Shown here one piece after another: positions 54,506 through 63,063 of a DNA stretch of 64,000 nt; within the stretch, counting starts at the first letter, position 1, and the number at the start of each line of letters is the position of its first letter. The stretch covers positions 62,001 to 126,000 of the forward strand of contig NZ_JAPIVQ010000006.1 in the NCBI RefSeq assembly GCF_026239675.1. The letters are read 5' to 3'. The notes beneath the pieces are model-generated. The model saw nothing but the letters and a program-made list of their open reading frames with translations, was not told the origin of the DNA and did no database searches. The DNA is from Pedobacter sp. PLR (GTDB taxonomy: Bacteria; Bacteroidota; Bacteroidia; Sphingobacteriales; Sphingobacteriaceae). The translations under genes and the position numbers were made by a program.

Positions 54506-57484
54506 TTATAAATCAAACTTTACCCCCAACGTGAAGGTCTTTGGAATCACCATTCCATAACCGCTATACAAACCGGTATAATCAATCAACTCCGGATCGG
54601 ATCCGCTAAATGAAGTAATGGTGAATAAATTGTTGGCAGTTACATAAAGGAAAGCCCGCTTGATTCCTGCTTTCGAGTTAGATAACCATGGCAATTTTGA
54701 AAGATCATAACCCAGGCTTAAAGACCTCAACTTTAAATAGCTTGCGTTTTCCAGAAATAAATCCTGGTCTAAACGGTAAGCAACTACACTACTCCATGGG
54801 TTATAGATCGGATATTTACTCAGATCTCCAGATGCCTGCCATGAATTGATCTCCTTAATAGAGCCAATATCATTACCAGATTCTTTGTTAATAAAGTCGA
54901 AATGATTGGCTGCCTGCTCGTTTAATCCTTTCTGACCCAATGCAAAAATCACATTGAAACTCAAGCTGAAGTTGCCATATTTGAACTCATTGGACCAACC
55001 ACCACTCAGCTTAGGCATGGTATTTCCTTTTAGTACTTTATCCTCATCATTAATGATAAAATCACCGTTCTGGTCTTTCCATATTGGATCTCCGGCATGC
55101 AGTGTGGTCCCTTCAAAATTCAGTTTTTCCTGATTTGCAGGGTTTACAGGAACCTCAGCATCGGAATTGTAAATACCTTGGTTTTCATAGACCCAAAACT
55201 TATCGACTGCCTGACCAATAGTTAGTTTTCTATTGCCGATCGTCAATTCTTGTAATCCACCTGGCAATTCGGTTAATTTATTGCGGTTCACATTTAGGTT
55301 TAACCCACTTTCCCAGTTGATACCATCTGGTCTTCTAAGGATAGCGGCTTTTAATCCAAAATCGACACCTGTATTTCTTACCCCCAAACCACTGCTAAAG
55401 ATGCTGGCATAACCTGTTTCTGTAGGAACAGGAGTATTAACCACCATACGCTTGTCGTCCTTTTGATAAAAAGTTAATGAAGCATTTAATCTGTTTTGCA
55501 ACAAACCAATGCTCATACCTACATTTAACTGATCTGTATATGGCCATCTGATATCATACCCCACCCATCCGGAAGAATATGGCCTTGTAATGGTCGCTAA
55601 ACCATTATATCCAGGAATCGTTGGCTCTGCCACCCAACCGTTTTCTACACGGTACTGTGGACCAGAACCGAAGCGGTCATCCGAGAATAATTTACCGATT
55701 CTAGACCAGGATACTTCTGCTGTTAATTCATCAATTGCATTATTTCCTTTTAAGAATTGGTTTTTAAGGTTCCATTGTGCACTAGTTGCTGGAGTAACCA
55801 ACCACCTGCTACCTGGTTGCGCCGTAGATGAACCATCATCTCTAATCAAACCAGTTATCGTTAACAGATCTTTGTATTTATATTTTACCGATCCATACAC
55901 TGAAAATAAACGCCGTTGTTCACGGTCAGTATATCGATATACAAGAAAATCTACAGGTTTAAGGTAATTTGCTTCAGCAGAACTTCCTTCTACCACGTTA
56001 ATTTTTATAAAGTCATTCGGGCCATTATAAGCATTGGCATAGTTATACCTGTTCAAATCACTTTGAAAGGATTGTCCCAATTCAAAGTCAAATTTATGGT
56101 TGCTCCCCAATTCTTCAGAAAATGTAAGGGCATTGGTTACGCCAAAACGCTGATTATATCCAAAATAATTGGAAACGTAATTGTTATTTTCCATTAAAGT
56201 GGTTGGATAAAAAACATCCCTGATGCCTTCATTGTAGTCAAAATTCAGCTTGGTCAACAGGCTAAATTTGCTCACCTTAAAGTTTAATGAGAAATATCCC
56301 TGAACGGCCGTATTTCTATTGTCATCGATCACTTTGTCATACTCATCTAAAAACCACTGATAGATTTGCTTGCTTGGTGGCAAAGGGTTACTCAAATCAG
56401 GAATGTATCTGGTTTCTGCGAAACGGTCACGAATGCTTCGGTTTCTATCGCGATCCATACGTGTGGCATTCACCATACTAGAAACAGTCACCCATTCAAA
56501 AGGAGACATGTTGATCTGAAAGGAAGTTGCATACCTGTCTAGTTTGGTTCCATCAGCGCCGCCGGCACTTTTAGTATTACCGGCAAAAAATCTAAAGTTT
56601 GCTCTTTCAGAACCTCCGGAGATACTTAGATCAACGGAATGGATTGGTGCAGTTTTGTAGTAGAGGTCTCCCCATTTTGCCGGACCATAATAATCCAGAT
56701 TTGTGGAATCCCTTAAATAACCCGCATAATTTAACACATCTGCTGGTGTGGCATATTTTTGATAAAAAGGCTTACGAAATCGATTCTCATATTCCGCATT
56801 TACCGGGCTGGCATTGTCGGATTTAACCATCCCAAAATAGCTATTCACGCTAATTTGTCTGACGCCGCTTTTTGCTTGTTTAGTGGTTACCCAAATGGCC
56901 CCATTTGCAGCAAGAGGCCCTAATTTTGCCAACTCTACTGGGTCTTTAATCACCTCGACAGATTGGATGGTGTTGATGTCAATTCCTGCCAAAAGGTTCG
57001 TAGCGGGACCTATTGGATTAAAATCATATTTCTGAATATCATAAATATAATTGTTGTTCTGAATCAAAGGAATACCATTCAGGTAAACAATTGGTTGTAG
57101 ATTGTTTACGTCTTTATTTCTAAAAATCGGTGCAGACAATCCGCGCACCAACATACTTTGTTCGGTGCCGGGTTCAGCAGTGATTTCCTTTACATATAAA
57201 CCGGCAACATTACCTTTCAGCATTTGTTGCAGGGATAGATTAGGACTCAAGGAAGACAGGCGGACGTTCAGCGAATCTCCACCACCTCGCGTACGGGCAA
57301 CATTATTTACCCAGGAAGCCGTATCAACAGCCTTCTTCTTAACGCCGGGAATAGTGTCTTGTCTCAAAATCGCATTGTAATTCAAAGGAGTAGTCTTAGC
57401 TGATTCCGCTTCTGCATTTGACACACAAAGAACAGAAAGCAAGGCGGTGTACGACATACTCGCAATAATTCGGACCATTTTCAT
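54506..57484 (-). CDS. susC: SusC-like TonB-dependent transporter lacking the CarboxypepD domain (pair 1)
   Basis: The 992-residue outer-membrane receptor is the first gene of the locus. After a signal peptide (residues about 1-27) it has a short linker and enters the plug almost directly: LQQMLKGNVAGLYVKEI near residue 88, MLVRGLSAP, then VYLNGIPLIQNN and IQSVEVIKDPVELAKLGPLAANGAIWV. The approximately 80-residue carboxypeptidase-regulatory-like domain and the usual VVVGYG TonB-box region of SusC are missing. The barrel ends in TLGVKFDL. Translation may start at M1 or M3. How it contacts TonB is unclear. Confidence 0.92.
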   Translation of the reverse strand: MKMVRIIASMSYTALLSVLCVSNAEAESAKTTPLNYNAILRQDTIPGVKKKAVDTASWVNNVARTRGGGDSLNVRLSSLSPNLSLQQMLKGNVAGLYVKEITAEPGTEQSMLVRGLSAPIFRNKDVNNLQPIVYLNGIPLIQNNNYIYDIQKYDFNPIGPATNLLAGIDINTIQSVEVIKDPVELAKLGPLAANGAIWVTTKQAKSGVRQISVNSYFGMVKSDNASPVNAEYENRFRKPFYQKYATPADVLNYAGYLRDSTNLDYYGPAKWGDLYYKTAPIHSVDLSISGGSERANFRFFAGNTKSAGGADGTKLDRYATSFQINMSPFEWVTVSSMVNATRMDRDRNRSIRDRFAETRYIPDLSNPLPPSKQIYQWFLDEYDKVIDDNRNTAVQGYFSLNFKVSKFSLLTKLNFDYNEGIRDVFYPTTLMENNNYVSNYFGYNQRFGVTNALTFSEELGSNHKFDFELGQSFQSDLNRYNYANAYNGPNDFIKINVVEGSSAEANYLKPVDFLVYRYTDREQRRLFSVYGSVKYKYKDLLTITGLIRDDGSSTAQPGSRWLVTPATSAQWNLKNQFLKGNNAIDELTAEVSWSRIGKLFSDDRFGSGPQYRVENGWVAEPTIPGYNGLATITRPYSSGWVGYDIRWPYTDQLNVGMSIGLLQNRLNASLTFYQKDDKRMVVNTPVPTETGYASIFSSGLGVRNTGVDFGLKAAILRRPDGINWESGLNLNVNRNKLTELPGGLQELTIGNRKLTIGQAVDKFWVYENQGIYNSDAEVPVNPANQEKLNFEGTTLHAGDPIWKDQNGDFIINDEDKVLKGNTMPKLSGGWSNEFKYGNFSLSFNVIFALGQKGLNEQAANHFDFINKESGNDIGSIKEINSWQASGDLSKYPIYNPWSSVVAYRLDQDLFLENASYLKLRSLSLGYDLSKLPWLSNSKAGIKRAFLYVTANNLFTITSFSGSDPELIDYTGLYSGYGMVIPKTFTLGVKFDL

Positions 57485-57980
57485 TCGTATTAATTAATTA
57501 TTGGACGGTTTAATTCTTGTTGCCCACTGTCTGTCTGATTGCAGGGCAAACCTGTTATTGAATTTGGGACATAAAAATCCCCTTGCGACCCCTACATGAT
57601 AGTTGCCGGTTGGTTTATCAAATTAAAAAATTAGGCTGCCGAGTAATAAATTCCGGAAATCGTTGTTTTATAACTAAGCTTTATTGCTAAAATTGATAAT
57701 TGAATAAACTGGTTCGCTATTTAATGAGAATGGATGCCTAGATCCGGATCAAACAATGTAGATGCAATTGCTGAAGAATAGTAAAGATTGTAATCATAGT
57801 TAGTTTGGTTTAGGTTGTTGGTTAGGTTAGTTATAACATATTTTGCTAAAATGTCTTTTCATTGGCATTCATATAGCTATCCTCATGTTGCAGAATATGT
57901 TATTCTGATGGTGGTCAACAGAGAAGGATTATGTAATACTTAATGAAAGCAATTTAGATTAATTAAACCGCCACTTTCCC

Positions 57981-57988
57981 CAAAACTA
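57981..57988 (-). promoter_or_regulatory. Candidate -7 box for the SusCD locus
   Basis: TAGTTTTG on the minus strand fits TAnnTTTG. A LacI-type palindrome (57994-58003) sits immediately upstream, inside what would be the spacer. No TTG is found at the -33 distance, and the leader would be about 490 bases long, so the call is tentative. Confidence 0.35.
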
Positions 57989-57991
57989 CAG

Positions 57992-58008
57992 CGCAAACGT
58001 TTGTTTAA
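57992..58008. promoter_or_regulatory. LacI/GalR-type operator-like palindrome, copy 1
   Basis: The core CAAACGTTTG (57994-58003) is a perfect 10-bp palindrome with the central CG typical of LacI-family operators. It is flanked as GCG-core-TTTAA. A near-identical copy lies in the opposite orientation at 58354-58373. Confidence 0.55.
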
Positions 58009-58354
58009 CACTTAATTATCGCAAAAACACCCTAAAAAAACAATGTTTACTAAAAATAATTTCAAATTATTATGTATAATTAAATTACTGTTAAATCTTA
58101 TTCCTGAATTAGTATTAAAGAAGCAAGTGTTAAAATAGTATCATAGTATTCCATTATTTTAATGCAAATAATTATAGGGATGCTTGTATGGATGTATTTG
58201 AAACTTCATGTTAATACTAAAAGCATTTAGTACGCACTAAACATCTTTTAAATAATCGATTACCCACTGAAAACACTTCTTGAAATGACATTAAAACAAT
58301 CATGTGCCGAAAAACCAGGCCTCGGTTTAGCTCTGAATAAATGATTTTTCTTCA

Positions 58355-58371
58355 TTACACAAACGTTTGCG
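58355..58371. promoter_or_regulatory. LacI/GalR-type operator-like palindrome, copy 2 (inverted)
   Basis: The same CAAACGTTTG core (58360-58369) recurs, reading on the minus strand as GGCG-core-TGTAAT. That closely matches the flanks of copy 1. The cores are 366 bp apart. Confidence 0.55.
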
Positions 58372-58601
58372 CCAGCGGATAACAGGCAAAAAATTGCCAT
58401 TCAGCATAATATTTGAGACATAACAGCGCTGTTACAAAGAAACGTTCAAAAAAAACTGTGTTATTTTGGCAATTCAGTCGCCAGGATTACCCTTTCCAGC
58501 CGCAAATCCGCGGAATAAATTCCGCCATTTTTTTAGAAGAATTTCTTAACCTCCGTGATTCTTTAAAAAATATTGCTGTGGGAGTACCTGGGAAGTGGTC
58601 G

Positions 58602-58707
58602 GGTTGTGGTCGGGAAGAACGGCATATTGAAAAGGGGCACCGTACACCTCTACCTATCCTTGGTGTAGGGTTTACTATCGCAACCCAGGCTCTTCCCGAC
58701 CAATACC
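58602..58707. repeat. 106-bp element bounded by 17-bp inverted repeats
   Basis: GGTTGTGGTCGGGAAGA (58602-58618) and the reverse complement of 58691-58707 match at 15 of 17 bases, including 11 in a row. On the left, GTGGTCGGG occurs twice in tandem (58595-58603 and 58606-58614). The GC-rich, repeat-bounded piece in an A/T-rich context resembles a miniature mobile or REP-like element. No coding capacity is recognised. Confidence 0.5.
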
Positions 58708-58725
58708 AAACCTCTTTTATACCAC

Positions 58726-58749
58726 AAAAGTCAGCCGAAGCTGACTTTT
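58726..58749 (-). terminator. RND operon terminator with UUCG tetraloop
   Basis: On the minus strand, AAAAGTCAGC and GCTGACTTTT form a perfect 10-bp stem around TTCG, the very stable C(UUCG)G tetraloop. It lies 51 bases past the stop of the periplasmic adaptor gene. Confidence 0.88.
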
Positions 58750-58799
58750 GCAGGTGCTTTCCACAGAAAAACCCTGTTATTTCGTAGGAAACCAGTCCG

Positions 58800-59897
58800 T
58801 TATTTTTTAATTACGGTCCCTTCTTCGATTTCTTCAGTAGCTTTCCGTAAAATCTGATCACCATCCTTCAGTTCCCCGAATATTTCCAGCTTATCCGGCA
58901 TCATCCTTCCTTTGGCAACCGGGATATTTTTTGTCTTCCCGTTTTCAATGCGGATCACATAAACTCCAAGATTCGCGTCTACCAGCGCTGTTTTTGGAAT
59001 AAAGAAACTGGCTTCCCCTGCTTGCAATGGAATATTAGTTTCTGCCACCATCAGTGGTTTTAACTCCTGATTCACATTCATCAGGTCAGCCTCAATCTTT
59101 TCCGAACGCAATTTTTCATCCAGCGCACCTGATTTTCTGGAAATTCTGGCCATATACATCTTCTGTGGAATAGATTTTACTTTAAACCGGATCGTATCGC
59201 CTATATTCAGGTAAGGCGTATTTGCTTCCGGCACTGATAAAGACAAGCGCAGCTTGTGATTACTCTGCACAACCAGCAATGGCAAATCTGCCGCTTTACC
59301 CATCGGGCCAACATAAGCCCCCGGATCTACATTTCTATCCGTTACCGTACCGCTAAACGGCGCACGAATCACCAGATAATTGTTCATCGCTTTAAGCTCA
59401 TTATACACCGATTTCGCCGCATTCACCTGTGCCTCATCAGCTAGTTTCCTGGCTGTGATCTGGTCTAAAGCATCCTTAGCAATGGCACCTTCAGTTTTAT
59501 CGGCATCAAACATCCGGTCGTAATTTGATTTCGTAGCCATATAAATCGCCTCCTGTGCTTTCAACTTTGATTTTGCCGTGGCCAGTTGCGCCTGAATCTC
59601 AGGTGCATCCAACACAACAAGCACTTGGCCCGCAGTTACTTTTGAACCAATATCGACCTTAATCTGCTGTACATAACTGTTTACCTTCGCATACAATTCC
59701 GTTTCCTGATCCGCCAATAACTCTCCCGCCAGCTTTAAAGAGACTTTAGGGTTCGTTTTCGTGATCGCGATCGTCTCAAAACTTTGCATCATCATTGGCA
59801 TCGGCATTGCCGCAGCTTTTTCTGTTACTTTTTCTTCATTGTTGCAGGCCGCAAAAGTAAGCGTCAATCCTACAAGGATATAAGTGAATCTTTTCAT
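58800..59897 (-). CDS. RND efflux periplasmic adaptor (membrane fusion) lipoprotein
   Basis: With the ATG at 59897 the protein has 365 residues and lipobox TFAACNN. The alternative ATG at 59939 would overlap the permease stop. The adaptor order is complete: a barrel-sandwich half (LYAKVNSYVQQIKVDIGSKV), a helical hairpin (about residues 90-165, LATAKSKLKAQEAIYMATKSNYDR), the second lipoyl half (YLVIRAPFSGTVTDRNVDPG) and beta-barrel and membrane-proximal domains. It bridges the RND pump to the TolC-like channel. Start spacing of 4 bases after the permease indicates coupled translation. Confidence 0.93.
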   Translation of the reverse strand: MKRFTYILVGLTLTFAACNNEEKVTEKAAAMPMPMMMQSFETIAITKTNPKVSLKLAGELLADQETELYAKVNSYVQQIKVDIGSKVTAGQVLVVLDAPEIQAQLATAKSKLKAQEAIYMATKSNYDRMFDADKTEGAIAKDALDQITARKLADEAQVNAAKSVYNELKAMNNYLVIRAPFSGTVTDRNVDPGAYVGPMGKAADLPLLVVQSNHKLRLSLSVPEANTPYLNIGDTIRFKVKSIPQKMYMARISRKSGALDEKLRSEKIEADLMNVNQELKPLMVAETNIPLQAGEASFFIPKTALVDANLGVYVIRIENGKTKNIPVAKGRMMPDKLEIFGELKDGDQILRKATEEIEEGTVIKK

Positions 59898-59901
59898 TTT
59901 T

Positions 59902-62900
59902 TTAAGCGTTTGTTTTAACAAAATGGAGGCTATTTTCATCTTCCGGATCTAAAGAAGGAGAAGTGGTACTGGTTTTTCCCTGTACCCAGGCAAATACCAA
60001 TGGCAATAAAATAAGTACCGAGAAAGTAGAGGCGAATAATCCGCCGATTACAGCGCGTCCTAATGGGGATACCTGATCTCCGCCCTCCCCATGACCGATG
60101 GCCATAGGTAACATACCGGCAATCATTGCCGTAGAAGTCATAATAATCGGGCGCATTCTTAGCGAAGCAGCCTTCATTGCAGAAGCAAAAGCATCGCCGT
60201 TTTGCAGCCTCAATGTTTCCGCATTGCTGATCAGCAATACCGCATTGGCAATAGAAACCCCGACAGACATAATAATCCCCATGTAAGATTGCAGATTTAG
60301 CGTCGATCCGGTGATTTTAAGCAGTACCAACGATCCCAACATCACAAAAGGAACGGTGGTTAACACCACAAACGAAACCTTAAAGGATTGGAAATTGGCG
60401 GTCAGCATCAGGAAAATCACCAGAATGGCCACTAACAACCCATTAACCAGACTGTCCATCGTTTCGTCCAGAACCGGTGCCATCCCTGCTACAGAAATGT
60501 TCAGCCCTTTAGGAATCTCCCCTAAGGAAGCAATCGCCGCGTTGACATCTTTTTGCGCCTTTCCAAGGTCTTTATTGTGCAGATTAGCGGTTACCGTGGT
60601 ATAAGCCATGGTGCCGAGATTGTAGCTTTCGCCCAGCGTGGTGGTCGGCATAATCGTCGCTACATCTCCCAATACCGGACGCGAGGAATTCTTTAACAGT
60701 GGAATATTAGCCAGCTCCTCTTTGCTGTTCAATACATTCTGAGGCGTTTGCACTTGTACATCATAGGCGATTCCCATCATCCCTTCTACCCACATATTTT
60801 TGCTGGTATAACGGGAGGAAGCCGTCGAAGCAATCAATGATTTGGCAATATCCTGTGCATCAATTCCCAGTTGTGCCGCGCGGACACGGTCGATATTGAT
60901 CGCCAATGCAGGATAATTTAAGGACTGTGGAATCTGCTGATCCCTCAGATAATCAATCTCTTTCAATTTCGCCAACAGCTTATTCGCATACATGACGTTT
61001 CTCTTTTTCATCATGCCCGAAAAAAGTACTTCAATGGGCGTATTTGTGCCCTGACTCAGGATTTTTTCCGTCAGCTCTATCGGCTCGAAAGAAAGCTGTA
61101 ACTCCGGCATTTTATTTTTCAGGTGGGCACGGATTTCATCTTTAAGCTCGCTGGTATTTCTGGAATAATCTTTTAAGGCCACCTGCATTAATGCTTCATG
61201 AGGTCCCGCGTTATACAGATAAATCGGGCTTACCGCAAAAGAGGAAGGGTGCTGACCGATAAACACAGAAGAAATCGCAATATGGTCTTTGCCAATCACG
61301 GTTTCCAGCTCCCGCAGCACCTGCTTGATTTTCTGCTCTGTTTTCTCAATGCGGGTTCCTTCCGGTGCTTTAATCCTCAATTGAAACTGGCTCGAATTAA
61401 CCGCCGGTAAAACATCTGTCCCCGTGATGCTGAACATCAGGTAAATCAATACGCCAATGGCCAGAAAACTCCCGATGATCACTGGTTTCTTTTTAGGAAT
61501 CAGGCTTTCCAGTAAGCTGATAAAACGGTTTCTGAAACGGTCAAAGCGAGTTTCTTTAACCAGTTCTTCTGCAGAATGTGGCTTGATCATCCAGTTACAA
61601 AGGATGGGCACAAAGGTTTGCGACAATAAAAACGAGACGATCATCGAGAAGCCGATGGCCAGAGCTAAAGGCATAAATAATGCACCAGGAATACCGGTCA
61701 TCATGAATGCAGGGGCAAAAACGGCAAGGATACATAGCAGGATCAGCAGTTTTGGGAAGGCGATTTCCTTACAGGCGTCCCAGATAGCCTGAGATTTTTG
61801 CTTACCCATGGCCAGATGCTGGTGGATATTCTCAATCGTAACCGTACTCTCATCCACCAGGATTCCAATGGCAAGCGCCAATCCGGATAAGGACATGATA
61901 TTGATCGTTTGCCCGAAAAGCTTCAGGAATAGCACCCCCGAAATGATAGAAATTGGAATAGTCAGGATCACAATAATCGCACTGCGCTTATCACCTAAAA
62001 ACAACAACACCATTAATCCGGTAAGGAGCGCACCTAAAATTCCCTCCACCATTAGACTTTTAACGGCATTGATCACATAAACCGACTGGTCAAATTCATA
62101 GGAAATCTTGATGTCGTCCGGAAGGTTATTCTGGATGTTAGGGATCGCTTTTTTCAAATTGCTGACCACATCCCAGGTAGAAGCGTTCCCGGATTTGGCG
62201 ATATTAATGTACACGGAACGCTTGCCATTGATCAAGGCATAGCCGGTGGTAATGTCTGCCCCGTCTTTTACGGTAGCCACATCGCGAATGTAAAGGTTAT
62301 CGGCTTTTCCTTTGAAAATAGGAATGTTGCCGAAATCTTCTACCGCTTTAATAGTATTATTTGTTGGCGTCAGGTAATTGATATCGTTGATGTATACATT
62401 TCCTGAAGGCGCCGTAATGTTGTTGCGACTGATCGCCTCCACAATCTGATCTGGAGATAACTGGTGACTGCGTAGTTTATTCGGGTCAATATTGATCTCT
62501 ACTGTCCGTGGACTTCCGCCAAAAGGAGGCGCTGTTGTCAGTCCCGGAATGGCAATCAAGAAGGGCCGCGCTGTAAAGTTGGCGATGTCCTGCAGCTGGT
62601 TGTTCGTCTTGGTTTCACTCCTGAATACCAGCTGTCCGACAGGTTGAGAAGAGGCATCAAAACGGATAATAAAGGGTGGTGGTGCCCCTGGAGGCAGGAA
62701 AACCTGCGACCTGTTGGACAAAGCACTGATTTCTGCAATGGCCTGCCCCATGTCGATGCCCTCATAAAAATTGAGCTTCATCAGGGTTAATCCCTGGGTA
62801 TTTTTAGTCTCTATACTTTTGATGCCACTGGTAAACAGCATCATATTGACATACATTTTGGTGAAATATCCTTCCATCTGTTGCGGGGTATAGCCGTTAA

Positions 62901-63051
62901 AAGAGTGGGCGATATACACCACAGGAAGGTTCATTTCCGGAAGAATATCGATCTTGATATCCTTAGAGGCTTTGATCCCGAAGAACAAAAGCCCGAGCAC
63001 CATCACCATAACGGAAATGGGCTTGCGCAAGGCTATACGTAATAAATTCAT
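59902..63051 (-). CDS. RND family efflux permease
   Basis: The 1049-residue inner-membrane pump has the RND layout. Helix 1 lies at residues about 10-28, followed by a large periplasmic loop, then helices 2-6 around 335-520 and a second loop and helix set to the end. The proton-relay helix 4 reads GLALAIGILVDESTVTIENI, with the conserved Asp. The adjacent hydrophobic-amphiphilic efflux signature LPPGAPPPFIIRFDASSQPV suggests the HAE/HME group. Substrates may be drugs or metals; the sequence does not decide. The operon order is tolC-like, permease, adaptor. Confidence 0.94.
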   Translation of the reverse strand: MNLLRIALRKPISVMVMVLGLLFFGIKASKDIKIDILPEMNLPVVYIAHSFNGYTPQQMEGYFTKMYVNMMLFTSGIKSIETKNTQGLTLMKLNFYEGIDMGQAIAEISALSNRSQVFLPPGAPPPFIIRFDASSQPVGQLVFRSETKTNNQLQDIANFTARPFLIAIPGLTTAPPFGGSPRTVEINIDPNKLRSHQLSPDQIVEAISRNNITAPSGNVYINDINYLTPTNNTIKAVEDFGNIPIFKGKADNLYIRDVATVKDGADITTGYALINGKRSVYINIAKSGNASTWDVVSNLKKAIPNIQNNLPDDIKISYEFDQSVYVINAVKSLMVEGILGALLTGLMVLLFLGDKRSAIIVILTIPISIISGVLFLKLFGQTINIMSLSGLALAIGILVDESTVTIENIHQHLAMGKQKSQAIWDACKEIAFPKLLILLCILAVFAPAFMMTGIPGALFMPLALAIGFSMIVSFLLSQTFVPILCNWMIKPHSAEELVKETRFDRFRNRFISLLESLIPKKKPVIIGSFLAIGVLIYLMFSITGTDVLPAVNSSQFQLRIKAPEGTRIEKTEQKIKQVLRELETVIGKDHIAISSVFIGQHPSSFAVSPIYLYNAGPHEALMQVALKDYSRNTSELKDEIRAHLKNKMPELQLSFEPIELTEKILSQGTNTPIEVLFSGMMKKRNVMYANKLLAKLKEIDYLRDQQIPQSLNYPALAINIDRVRAAQLGIDAQDIAKSLIASTASSRYTSKNMWVEGMMGIAYDVQVQTPQNVLNSKEELANIPLLKNSSRPVLGDVATIMPTTTLGESYNLGTMAYTTVTANLHNKDLGKAQKDVNAAIASLGEIPKGLNISVAGMAPVLDETMDSLVNGLLVAILVIFLMLTANFQSFKVSFVVLTTVPFVMLGSLVLLKITGSTLNLQSYMGIIMSVGVSIANAVLLISNAETLRLQNGDAFASAMKAASLRMRPIIMTSTAMIAGMLPMAIGHGEGGDQVSPLGRAVIGGLFASTFSVLILLPLVFAWVQGKTSTTSPSLDPEDENSLHFVKTNA

Positions 63052-63063
63052 GGGTTTTCGGGG

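Larger units (their letters stand above)
57485..58799. other. 1.3-kb gene-free region upstream of the SusCD locus
   Basis: No convincing coding sequence is present. The stretch is A/T-rich until about 58360 and then unusually rich in inverted repeats. It holds a possible -7 box, two LacI-type palindromes and the terminator of the RND operon. It must contain the promoter of the SusCD locus. No regulator gene (HTCS, ECF sigma/anti-sigma, AraC or LacI type) lies next to it. Confidence 0.75.

Noticed and set aside
57981..58003. Confident SusCD promoter at this site
   Set aside because: The -7 box and operator-like palindrome are present, but there is no -33 TTG and the leader would be about 490 bases, so it is listed only as a candidate.
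58413..58787. 124-codon plus-strand ORF upstream of the RND terminator
   Set aside because: It runs through palindromes, the inverted-repeat element and the terminator hairpin, has no recognisable domain and looks like chance translation.
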